Below are positions 56,178 to 63,598 of a stretch of 64,000 nt of DNA, in pieces. The notes under the pieces were generated by a model, which worked only from the letters and a program-made list of their open reading frames with translations, ran no database searches and had not been told where the DNA came from. The position numbers were made by a program, and so were the translations under genes. This DNA comes from Cronobacter condimenti 1330 (GTDB lineage: Bacteria > Pseudomonadota > Gammaproteobacteria > Enterobacterales > Enterobacteriaceae): the NCBI RefSeq assembly GCF_001277255.1, contig NZ_CP012264.1, forward strand, positions 434,001 to 498,000. Reading direction: 5' to 3'. The stretch's first letter is position 1; each line of letters starts with the position of its first letter.

Positions 56178-57062
56178 ATGAAGCCTTTATTGCGCTGGTG
56201 TTTCGTTGCGACAGCACTCACGCTGGCAGGATGCAGCAACTCTGCCTGGCGTAAGAGCGAGGTCCTGGCGGTGCCATTGCAACCGGCCTTGCAGCAAGAA
56301 GTGATCCTCGCACGCATGGAGCAGATCCTCGCAAGTCGGGCTTTAACCGATGATGAACGCGCACAGCTTTTATATGAGCGCGGAGTGTTGTATGATAGTC
56401 TTGGTTTGCGGGCACTGGCGCGAAATGATTTTTCACAAGCGCTGGCTATCCGCCCCGATATGCCTGAAGTATTCAATTACTTAGGCATTTATTTAACGCA
56501 GGCAGGCAATTTTGATGCTGCCTATGAAGCGTTTGATTCTGTACTAGAGCTTGATCCAACTTACAACTACGCGCATTTAAATCGCGGTATCGCCCTCTAC
56601 TACGGTGGACGTTACCGATTAGCGCAAGATGATCTGCTAGCGTTTTATCACGACGATCCCAATGATCCTTTCCGTAGTCTGTGGCTCTTCCTTGCTGAAA
56701 GCAAACTGGATGAGAAACAGGCCAAAGCGGCCTTGCAAGAACGCTTTGAGAAATCGGACAAAGAACAGTGGGGATGGAACATTGTCGAATTCTGGCTGGG
56801 TGACATTAGCGAAAAAACGTTAATGGAACGCCTGAAGTCAGACGCAACGGATAACACCTCGCTCGCTGAGCATCTCAGTGAAACCAACTTCTATTTAGGT
56901 AAGTACTACCTAAGTCTGGGGGATAAGGACAGCGCCACGGCACTGTTCAAATTAGCGGTTGCTAACAACGTACACAACTTCGTTGAGCACCGTTATGCAT
57001 TGTTGGAATTAGCGCTCTTGGGCCAGGAGCAAGATGACCTGGCAGAATCGGACCAGCAATAG
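56178..57062 (+). CDS. nlpI: NlpI lipoprotein with TPR repeats
   Basis: Outer-membrane lipoprotein that scaffolds peptidoglycan hydrolases and adapts Prc to MepS. The 294-residue product has a lipobox LAGC with Cys19, followed by TPR repeats from about residue 60 (for example FNYLGIYLTQAGNFDAAYEA). The ATG at 56178 follows GGGAG; the longer frame from 56082 covers the pnp hairpin and is not real. Confidence 0.97.
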   Translation: MKPLLRWCFVATALTLAGCSNSAWRKSEVLAVPLQPALQQEVILARMEQILASRALTDDERAQLLYERGVLYDSLGLRALARNDFSQALAIRPDMPEVFNYLGIYLTQAGNFDAAYEAFDSVLELDPTYNYAHLNRGIALYYGGRYRLAQDDLLAFYHDDPNDPFRSLWLFLAESKLDEKQAKAALQERFEKSDKEQWGWNIVEFWLGDISEKTLMERLKSDATDNTSLAEHLSETNFYLGKYYLSLGDKDSATALFKLAVANNVHNFVEHRYALLELALLGQEQDDLAESDQQ

Positions 57063-57169
57063 CTGACGAACTTTTCAGCCCACGGATTTTTTTATTAAAG
57101 TCATCACCTTAACCGGTGAGGGCTTGTTTGTTCGTCAATCCACATACTTTGAGCCGGTTCACACTTTTA

Positions 57170-57250
57170 ATGAAAATTGCAGAAAATTTTCACGATGAGT
57201 TATGTAGACTGGCCGCCATTAATTCTGAGGCACTCGTACTACATGGCTGA
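57170..57250 (+). CDS. yrbN: YrbN, 26-residue leader-type peptide overlapping deaD
   Basis: A 26-codon ORF beginning MKIAENFHDELCRLAAIN and ending HG, close to E. coli YrbN. It overlaps the deaD start by eight bases in another frame (ATGGCTGA), so translation of yrbN may be coupled to deaD. Function unknown; too short for standard gene finders. Confidence 0.85.
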   Translation: MKIAENFHDELCRLAAINSEALVLHG

Positions 57251-59156
57251 ATTCGAAACCACTTTTACTGATCTGGGGCTGAAGGCTCCTATCCTTGAAG
57301 CCCTTAACGATCTGGGTTACGAAAAACCATCTCCAATCCAGGCAGAATGTATTCCGCATCTGCTGGCTGGTCGTGACGTTCTGGGTATGGCCCAGACTGG
57401 TAGCGGCAAAACCGCAGCGTTCTCTCTGCCGCTGCTTCACAACATTGATGAAACACTGCGCGCACCGCAGATTCTGGTGCTGGCACCGACCCGCGAACTG
57501 GCGGTTCAGGTTGCTGAAGCAATGACTGATTTCTCTAAACATATGCATGGCGTAAACGTTGTAGCCCTTTACGGCGGTCAACGTTATGACGTGCAGCTGC
57601 GCGCACTGCGCCAGGGCCCGCAGATTGTGGTCGGTACGCCGGGCCGTCTGCTGGATCACCTCAAACGTGGCACGCTGGATCTTTCTAACCTGAAGGGTCT
57701 GGTACTGGACGAAGCCGATGAAATGCTGCGTATGGGCTTCATCGAAGACGTTGAAACTATCATGGCGCAGATCCCGGCTGAACATCAGACCGCGCTCTTC
57801 TCCGCGACCATGCCGGAAGCGATTCGTCGCATCACCCGCCGCTTTATGAAAGAGCCGCAGGAAGTGCGCATCCAGTCCAGCGTTACCACTCGCCCGGACA
57901 TTAGCCAGAGCTACTGGTCTGTCTACGGCATGCGTAAAAACGAAGCGCTGGTGCGTTTCCTGGAAGCCGAAGACTTTGACGCAGCGATTATCTTCGTGCG
58001 CACTAAAAACGCGACCCTGGAAGTAGCTGAAGCGCTGGAGCGCAGCGGTTACAACAGCGCTGCGCTGAACGGTGACATGAACCAGGCGCTGCGTGAGCAG
58101 ACCCTGGAACGTCTGAAAGACGGTCGTCTGGATATCCTGATTGCAACTGACGTTGCGGCACGTGGCCTGGACGTTGAACGTATCAGCCTCGTGGTGAACT
58201 ACGACATCCCGATGGATTCCGAGTCTTACGTTCACCGTATCGGCCGTACCGGTCGTGCGGGTCGCGCGGGTCGCGCACTGCTGTTCGTTGAGAACCGCGA
58301 GCGTCGTCTGCTGCGTAACATCGAACGCACCATGAAGCTGACTATCCCGGAAGTAGAACTGCCGAACGCAGAACTGCTGGGTAAACGTCGTCTGGAAAAA
58401 TTCGCAGCGAAAGTTCAGCAGCAGCTGGAAAGTAGCGATCTGGATCAATACCGTGCGCTGCTGACCAAGCTTCAGCCGGAAGGCGAGCTGGATGTTGAAA
58501 CGCTGGCTGCCGCGCTGCTGAAAATGGCGCAGGGCGAACGTCCGCTGATCCTGCCACCGGATGCACCGATGCGTCCGAAGCGTGAATTCCGCGATCGCGA
58601 CGATCGTTTCGAGCGCCGTGGTGACCGCAATGAGCGTGGTCCGCGCAGCGACCGTAACGGCGGTGAAGAACGTCCGCGTCGTGAGCGTCGTGACGCAGGC
58701 GACATGGAGCTGTACCGCATTGAAGTGGGCCGTGATGATGGCGTTGAAGTGCGTCACATCGTGGGTGCTATCGCCAACGAAGGCGATATCAGCAGCCGTT
58801 ACATTGGTAACATCAAGCTGTTTGCCTCCCACTCCACCATTGAGCTGCCGAAAGGCATGCCGACCGAAGTGCTGCAACACTTCACCCGCACGCGTATTCT
58901 GAACAAGCCGATGAATATGCAGCTGATGGGTGATGCTCAGCCGCGCGGCGATCGTCGTCCTGGTGGCGGTGGCGGCCGTGGTTTTGGTGGTGAGCGCCGT
59001 GAAGGTGGTCGTGCTGCTGAAGGCCGTGGCGAAGGTCGTCGTTTTAGCGGCGAACGTCGTGAAGGCGGTCGTAGCTTCGGTGGCGAACGTCGTGAAGGTG
59101 GCCGTGGCCCGCGTCGTGATGATGCGACCAGTCGTCGTCGCGCCAGCGACGCGTAA
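57243..59156 (+). CDS. deaD: ATP-dependent RNA helicase DeaD (CsdA)
   Basis: Cold-shock DEAD-box helicase acting in 50S assembly and mRNA decay. The 637-residue product has the Q motif, Walker A AQTGSGKT, DEAD in VLDEADEM, SAT, and HRIGRTGRAGR. An RNA-binding domain follows, then a C-terminal Arg/Gly tail with repeated GGERREGGR units. The ATG at 57243 gives MAEFETTFTDLG; in-frame starts upstream read through yrbN. Ends at a strong terminator that separates it from tnaA. Confidence 0.98.
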   Translation: MAEFETTFTDLGLKAPILEALNDLGYEKPSPIQAECIPHLLAGRDVLGMAQTGSGKTAAFSLPLLHNIDETLRAPQILVLAPTRELAVQVAEAMTDFSKHMHGVNVVALYGGQRYDVQLRALRQGPQIVVGTPGRLLDHLKRGTLDLSNLKGLVLDEADEMLRMGFIEDVETIMAQIPAEHQTALFSATMPEAIRRITRRFMKEPQEVRIQSSVTTRPDISQSYWSVYGMRKNEALVRFLEAEDFDAAIIFVRTKNATLEVAEALERSGYNSAALNGDMNQALREQTLERLKDGRLDILIATDVAARGLDVERISLVVNYDIPMDSESYVHRIGRTGRAGRAGRALLFVENRERRLLRNIERTMKLTIPEVELPNAELLGKRRLEKFAAKVQQQLESSDLDQYRALLTKLQPEGELDVETLAAALLKMAQGERPLILPPDAPMRPKREFRDRDDRFERRGDRNERGPRSDRNGGEERPRRERRDAGDMELYRIEVGRDDGVEVRHIVGAIANEGDISSRYIGNIKLFASHSTIELPKGMPTEVLQHFTRTRILNKPMNMQLMGDAQPRGDRRPGGGGGRGFGGERREGGRAAEGRGEGRRFSGERREGGRSFGGERREGGRGPRRDDATSRRRASDA

Positions 59157-59172
59157 GCACAACGAGTCTGAT

Positions 59173-59201
59173 AAAAGCCCCGACATTGTCGGGGCTTTTT
59201 T
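59173..59201 (+). terminator. deaD intrinsic terminator
   Basis: Perfect 12-bp stem AAAAGCCCCGAC / GTCGGGGCTTTT, ATT loop, six T. Confidence 0.93.
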
Positions 59202-59245
59202 ATGGGGGTAATAAACCAAAAGGTTTTCTTCTGTAATTGTTCTTT

Positions 59246-59261
59246 TGTGGAATCAGTCACG
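59246..59261 (+). promoter_or_regulatory. CRP site of the tna promoter
   Basis: TGTGGAATCAGTCACG matches TGTGA-N6-TCACA at eight of ten positions. A TATTTT hexamer at 59282-59287 would set the start near 59295, placing the site centre at -41.5, a class II arrangement. E. coli tna also depends on CRP, with the site farther upstream. Confidence 0.65.
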
Positions 59262-59319
59262 GATAAATATCTATTTATGGATATTTTTAACAGACCTGTC
59301 ACCCGCAGAGGACGATGTA

Positions 59320-59418
59320 ATGAATGTGTTGTCTCTGTCGTATCATCTCATTCAGCGAGGCGGTTTAAACGCCTGGTATAATCTCGATCACCGCATTTCT
59401 AACGATTTCCCACGTTAA
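59320..59418 (+). CDS. tnaC: TnaC-like tryptophan-sensing leader peptide
   Basis: 32-codon ORF behind AGAGGA (7-base spacing), 112 bases upstream of tnaA. The C-terminal half WYNLDHRISNDFPR carries Trp19, Asp23 and Pro31 with exactly the spacing of the critical Trp12, Asp16 and Pro24 of E. coli TnaC. By that model free tryptophan stalls the ribosome at the Pro codon and blocks Rho access, turning on tnaA. Differences: seven extra N-terminal residues, an Arg codon after the Pro, and a UAA rather than UGA stop. Proteus vulgaris TnaC also has sense codons after its Pro (recalled). Rho-site details are inferred. Confidence 0.85.
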   Translation: MNVLSLSYHLIQRGGLNAWYNLDHRISNDFPR

Positions 59419-59530
59419 TTCTCCTCCGTTTTTTCAATCACGCTTTTTTAAATTATTGCCTTTGCGGGTAAGGTCTTTCTGACGCTGTTATTCAGGGCCA
59501 CCTGCGGGCGACGTACGTCGGAGAATTAAC
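59419..59530 (+). promoter_or_regulatory. tnaC-tnaA spacer with boxA-like element
   Basis: 112 bases with C/T-rich sequence after the tnaC stop, a boxA-like CGCTTTTTTA at 59441-59450, and T runs that could pause polymerase. Fits a Rho-dependent attenuation region but is about half the E. coli length. No intrinsic terminator hairpin seen. Confidence 0.5.
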
Positions 59531-60919
59531 ATGAAACGTATCCCTGAGCCTTTCCGTATTAAGATGGTCGAGACCATTCGCATGACTACCTGGCAGGATC
59601 GCGTCAACGCGCTGGAAGAAGCTGGTTACAATCCTTTTTTATTGAATAGCGAAGATGTTTATATCGATCTGCTGACGGATTCTGGCACCGGTGCCATGAG
59701 CGACCGCCAGTGGGCAGGCCTGATGATGGGCGACGAAGCCTACGCGGGCTCGCGCAACTACCAGCATCTGTGCGAAAAGGTGAAAGAGATTATCGGTTAC
59801 CCCTTTACCATTCCCACCCATCAGGGCCGCGGCGCAGAGCAAATTCTTTTCCCGAGTCTTATCGCACGCATTCAGTCTCGCCGCCCGGTATTTATTTCCA
59901 ATTTCCATTTCGACACCACTGCCGCGCACGTGGAATTAAACGGCGCCAGAGCGATTAATGTTGTTACGCCGAAAGCATTTGATACCGTCTCCTGGTATGA
60001 CTGGAAAGGCAATTTCGATATTGACCAGTTAAAGGCGACGATTCAGGAACAGGGCGCAGAAAACGTAGCGGCGATTATTACCACGATCACCTGTAATAGC
60101 AGCGGCGGGCAGCCGGTGTCGATGCAAAATATGCGCGAAGTCTATGAGATTGCGCGTAAGCATAATATTCCTGTGGTCATCGATTCGGCGCGTTTTTGTG
60201 AAAATGCCTGGTTTATTAAGCAGCGCGAAGCGGGCTATGAAAATAAGAGCGTGAAGGAAATTATTCGCGAAATGTACCAGTACGGCGACATGCTGACGAT
60301 GTCTGCCAAGAAAGATGCGATGGTAAATATCGGCGGGCTATGCTGTTTTCGCGAGGACGAAGCGCTCTTTAATGAAGTGCGCATCCGCTGCGTACCAATG
60401 GAAGGGTTTGTGACCTACGGCGGGCTTGCCGGCCGCGATATGGAAGCGCTCGCCATTGGGCTGGAAGAGGGCACCAACGAAGATTTCCTCGCCTACCGTA
60501 TTCATCAGGTGGAATATCTCGGCGAGCGCCTGCGCGCAGGCGACATTCCCATTCAGTATCCCACTGGCGGCCATGCCGTGTTTGTTGATGCGAAACTGTT
60601 GCTGCCGCACATTCCGCCTGAACAATTTCCGGCGCACGCGCTCAACAACGAACTCTATCTGGAGGCAGGCATCCGTAGCGTTGAAATCGGCTCCCTGCTG
60701 CTGGGGCGCGATCCGCAAACGGGTCTGCAAAAGCCTTCTCCGATGGAGCTGTTGCGTCTGACCATTCCCCGCCGCGTCTATACCAATGATCATATGGACT
60801 ACATCGCCGACGCGCTGATAAGCGTGAAGCAACGTGCGAGCAAAATCAAAGGGCTGACTTTTACCTATGAGCCACCTGTGCTGCGCCATTTTGTTGCACG
60901 GCTCAAGCCTGTCGCCTGA
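59531..60919 (+). CDS. tnaA: Tryptophanase (tryptophan indole-lyase)
   Basis: PLP enzyme cleaving tryptophan to indole, pyruvate and ammonia. The 462-residue product of the beta-eliminating lyase family has the PLP Lys at 261 in MSAKKDAM. Family members split into tryptophanases and tyrosine phenol-lyases. Here Asp128 (FHFDTT) and Ile386 (RSVEIGS) match tryptophanase, where tyrosine phenol-lyase has Thr124 and Arg381. Some other stretches (MSDRQWAGLMMGDEAYAGS) look phenol-lyase-like. The TnaC leader supports the tryptophan assignment. Starts at ATG 59531 behind GGAG. E. coli has tnaA elsewhere with tnaB; here it lies between deaD and mtr. Confidence 0.88.
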   Translation: MKRIPEPFRIKMVETIRMTTWQDRVNALEEAGYNPFLLNSEDVYIDLLTDSGTGAMSDRQWAGLMMGDEAYAGSRNYQHLCEKVKEIIGYPFTIPTHQGRGAEQILFPSLIARIQSRRPVFISNFHFDTTAAHVELNGARAINVVTPKAFDTVSWYDWKGNFDIDQLKATIQEQGAENVAAIITTITCNSSGGQPVSMQNMREVYEIARKHNIPVVIDSARFCENAWFIKQREAGYENKSVKEIIREMYQYGDMLTMSAKKDAMVNIGGLCCFREDEALFNEVRIRCVPMEGFVTYGGLAGRDMEALAIGLEEGTNEDFLAYRIHQVEYLGERLRAGDIPIQYPTGGHAVFVDAKLLLPHIPPEQFPAHALNNELYLEAGIRSVEIGSLLLGRDPQTGLQKPSPMELLRLTIPRRVYTNDHMDYIADALISVKQRASKIKGLTFTYEPPVLRHFVARLKPVA

Positions 60920-60926
60920 TCCCCGT

Positions 60927-60947
60927 AGGGCGCGCACGACGCGCCCT
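60927..60947 (+). terminator. Hairpin after tnaA
   Basis: AGGGCGCG / CGCGCCCT stem, CACGA loop, seven bases after the stop. No T run follows, so termination may be partial or Rho-assisted. A second small hairpin (GCCAG / CTGGC) lies at 60978-60993. Confidence 0.45.
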
Positions 60948-61072
60948 CTGTCGCTGTAGCGAGAATCAACGTGCTGTGCCAGTGAACGCTGGCTGATTAA
61001 TCCGCTGTTGTACTGCGCCTCCCCAGCGCAATACGTCACGATCCATGTGGAGCGTAATTTTTTCTCCTGATT

Positions 61073-61090
61073 GTACTAATGTACTGGTAC
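61073..61090 (+). promoter_or_regulatory. TrpR operator of mtr
   Basis: GTACTAATGTACTGGTAC matches the TrpR palindrome GTACTAGTTAACTAGTAC at 14 of 18 positions. It overlaps a -10 TACAAT at 61088-61093, so binding of TrpR-tryptophan should block the mtr promoter. E. coli mtr is likewise TrpR-repressed and TyrR-activated; no convincing TyrR box was found. Confidence 0.75.
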
Positions 61091-61129
61091 AATGAATCGT
61101 CCGGGTTACTTTTTTCACAGGAATGCATT

Positions 61130-62374
61130 ATGACCACACTTATTGCCCGCAGCGCCTCACCTTCGCTTTTGAGCGGCGTTGTGATTATCGCCGGAACGAT
61201 CATCGGCGCGGGAATGTTCTCTTTACCTGTGGTGATGTCCGGCGCGTGGTTTTTCTGGTCACTGCTTGCCTTGCTGTTTACCTGGTTTTGTATGCTTCAT
61301 TCAGGGTTAATGCTGCTGGAGGCCAATCTTAACTATCACATCGGCGCAAGCTTCGACACCATGACCCGCGACCTCCTGGGCAAAGGCTGGAACGTGGTGA
61401 ACGGCGCGGCCGTCGCGTTCGTGCTCTATATCCTGACGTACGCCTACATCTCCGCCAGCGGGTCGGTTATCCACCATACGCTCGCCGGACTGTCTCTTGA
61501 GGTGCCAGCGCGGCTTGCCGGGTTTGGCTTTGCGCTGGTCGTCGCATTTATTGTCTGGCTTTCTACCAGCGCGGTAAGCCGGATGACGGCAATTGTCCTT
61601 GGCGGTAAAGTCCTCACGTTCTTTCTGACGTTTGGCGGCCTGCTGGGCCACGTTGAACCCACGACGCTCTTCAACACGCTGGAAGCGAGCCCGAGTTATA
61701 CGCCTTATGTTCTGATGACACTGCCGTTTTGTCTGGCATCGTTCGGCTACCACGGCAACGTGCCGAGCCTGATGAAATATTACGGGAAAGAACCCGGCAC
61801 GATTATTCGCTGTCTGCTCTGGGGAACGCTGATTGCGCTGGCGCTCTACGCCGTCTGGCTGCTGGCGACGATGGGTAATATTCCGCGCCCGGAATTTATT
61901 GGCATCGCGAAAGCAGGCGGCAATATCGATGTGCTGGTGAGCGCGCTGAGCGGTGCGCTGAATAGCCGGACATTAGACGTGCTGCTCATTGTGTTTTCCA
62001 ATTTTGCGGTGGCGAGCTCGTTCCTGGGTGTGACGCTGGGGCTGTTTGATTATCTGGCGGATCTTTTTGGATTTGACGATTCACCGCGCGGGCGGCTTAA
62101 CACCGCGCTGCTGACGTTCCTGCCCCCGATGGCAGGCGGGCTGCTGTGGCCGAACGGGTTTCTGTATGCGATTGGTTATGCAGGGCTCGCTGCGACAATC
62201 TGGGCGGCTATTGTTCCGGCGCTGCTGGCGCGGGCGTCACGGCAGCGTTTTGGCAGCCCACGCTTTCGCGTCTGGGGCGGCAACGGCATGATTGCGCTGA
62301 TCCTGCTCTTTGGGCTGGGCAATGCGCTGGTGCATCTGCTTTCAAGTTTTAATCTGTTGCCGGTTTATCAGTAA
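61130..62374 (+). CDS. mtr: Tryptophan-specific permease Mtr
   Basis: High-affinity tryptophan/indole importer of the aromatic amino acid permease family (HAAAP). The 414-residue product has about 11 membrane helices and begins with IIAGTIIGAGMFSLPVVMSG. It matches E. coli Mtr more than TnaB (ASPSLLSGV N-terminus, FGYHGNVPSLMKYYGK and the C-terminal HLLSSFNLLPVYQ). The ATG at 61130 follows AGGA; longer starts cross the operator. Lies 210 bases after tnaA with its own promoter. Confidence 0.95.
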   Translation: MTTLIARSASPSLLSGVVIIAGTIIGAGMFSLPVVMSGAWFFWSLLALLFTWFCMLHSGLMLLEANLNYHIGASFDTMTRDLLGKGWNVVNGAAVAFVLYILTYAYISASGSVIHHTLAGLSLEVPARLAGFGFALVVAFIVWLSTSAVSRMTAIVLGGKVLTFFLTFGGLLGHVEPTTLFNTLEASPSYTPYVLMTLPFCLASFGYHGNVPSLMKYYGKEPGTIIRCLLWGTLIALALYAVWLLATMGNIPRPEFIGIAKAGGNIDVLVSALSGALNSRTLDVLLIVFSNFAVASSFLGVTLGLFDYLADLFGFDDSPRGRLNTALLTFLPPMAGGLLWPNGFLYAIGYAGLAATIWAAIVPALLARASRQRFGSPRFRVWGGNGMIALILLFGLGNALVHLLSSFNLLPVYQ

Positions 62375-62390
62375 CGCTTGCTCGCTTTGC

Positions 62391-62413
62391 GCCCTCTCCT
62401 TATGGGAGAGGGC
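62391..62413. repeat. Palindrome between mtr and yhbW
   Basis: GCCCTCTCC / GGAGAGGGC perfect stem with a 5-base loop, between convergent genes. The CCCTCTCC...GGAGAGGG core resembles a palindrome dispersed in several enterobacterial genomes (recalled). No T run on either strand. Confidence 0.4.
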
Positions 62414-62435
62414 TGTAATGAGGGCCACGTCCCCC

Positions 62436-63446
62436 TTAACCGAGTAACTCTTCGCGTACCTGCATGGCGAGATCGAACGAATGCAGCCGCGCTTCATGGT
62501 CGAAAATCTGGCCGTTAACCATAATTTCATCTGCGCCGGTTTCACGCAGCACCGAGTGCAGTCCGTGGCGGATCTTCGCTTTATCGCCGACCAGCGACAT
62601 GCTGAGCGCCTGCTGTACGCCATATTGCTCAGCCGGGCTCCAGAAGCTTTCCATCGATTCAATCGGTGGCGGCAGCTGGCCGGTTTCGCCACGGCGCAGT
62701 TTCACAAACGCCTGCTGCATCGAGGTGAACAGGAATTCCGCATCGCGGTTACTGTCGGCGGCGACGATATTAATGCATACCATCGCATACGGCTTCTCAA
62801 GTCGTTCTGAAGGCTGAAAATGGGTGCGGTAGAGGTGCAACGCCTGGAAGAGCATATCCGGCGCAAAGTGCGAGGCAAACGCGAACGGCAGACCCATCTG
62901 GGCGGCGAGCTGCGCGCTATAAAGGCTTGAGCCCAGCAGCCACACCGGAATTTTGGCGCCATAGCCCGGTACCGGACGTACCGCCGGGTTTGGGTCGCGG
63001 GCGTCGAACCAGTCCGTTAGCTCTTTCACATCGCGCGGGAAGTTGTCGATATCGTTATTCATATTTCGGCGCAGCGCCATCATGGTGCGCTGATCGCTGC
63101 CCGGTGCACGACCAAGGCCCAGTTCAATACGGCCCGGATAGAGCGCATCAAGCGTGCCGAACTGCTCGGCAATCACCAGCGGCGCATGGTTTGGCAGCAT
63201 CACGCCGCCGGAGCCCAGACGCAGTGTCGTGGTGTTGGCGGCGAGATAGCCAATCAGTACCGACGTCGCCGCGCTGGCGATGCCGGTCATATTGTGGTGC
63301 TCCGCCAGCCAGTAGCGGTCATAACCGCGCTTTTCTGCGAGGCGCGCTAAATCGAGCGAGTGATGGAACGCCTCACGGGCGGAGGAGCCTTGCGGGATCG
63401 GCGCGAGATCGAGCACTGAGAAGGGCACAACAGATTTATCAGACAT
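62436..63446 (-). CDS. yhbW: YhbW, luciferase-like monooxygenase family protein
   Basis: Predicted flavin-dependent (FMN/F420-type) alkanal monooxygenase-like TIM barrel, substrate unknown. The 336-residue product begins with SVLDLAPIPQGSS and contains LAEHHNMTGIASAATSVLIG, typical of the bacterial luciferase superfamily. Convergent with mtr and upstream of nothing in this window. Position beside ubiV matches E. coli. Confidence 0.93.
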   Translation of the reverse strand: MSDKSVVPFSVLDLAPIPQGSSAREAFHHSLDLARLAEKRGYDRYWLAEHHNMTGIASAATSVLIGYLAANTTTLRLGSGGVMLPNHAPLVIAEQFGTLDALYPGRIELGLGRAPGSDQRTMMALRRNMNNDIDNFPRDVKELTDWFDARDPNPAVRPVPGYGAKIPVWLLGSSLYSAQLAAQMGLPFAFASHFAPDMLFQALHLYRTHFQPSERLEKPYAMVCINIVAADSNRDAEFLFTSMQQAFVKLRRGETGQLPPPIESMESFWSPAEQYGVQQALSMSLVGDKAKIRHGLHSVLRETGADEIMVNGQIFDHEARLHSFDLAMQVREELLG

Positions 63447-63598
63447 AACGGCTCACTTAATTACAGCATAGCTATCAGATTGAAGGTCTTCTTCCAGCCT
63501 GGCGCATTTCGGGGATTTTGCCCGGGCGCCAGCCGGAAAGCTGTCCTTTCATACTGCATGAACTCATGCAAAATGCTGTTAACAAAGTGAGCCTTTTC

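Noticed and set aside
57219..59219. 666-codon open frame antisense to deaD
   Set aside because: It mirrors deaD codon bias, is rich in Thr/Arg/His/Phe with no domain, and its start extends through the deaD terminator. A shadow of a highly biased gene.
59531..60919. Tyrosine phenol-lyase as the product
   Set aside because: The residue positions that distinguish the families (Asp128, Ile386) are of the tryptophanase type, and the upstream leader has the TnaC Trp/Asp/Pro signature.
61130..62374. TnaB as the permease next to tnaA
   Set aside because: The N-terminus, central motifs and C-terminus match Mtr closely, and a TrpR operator precedes it.
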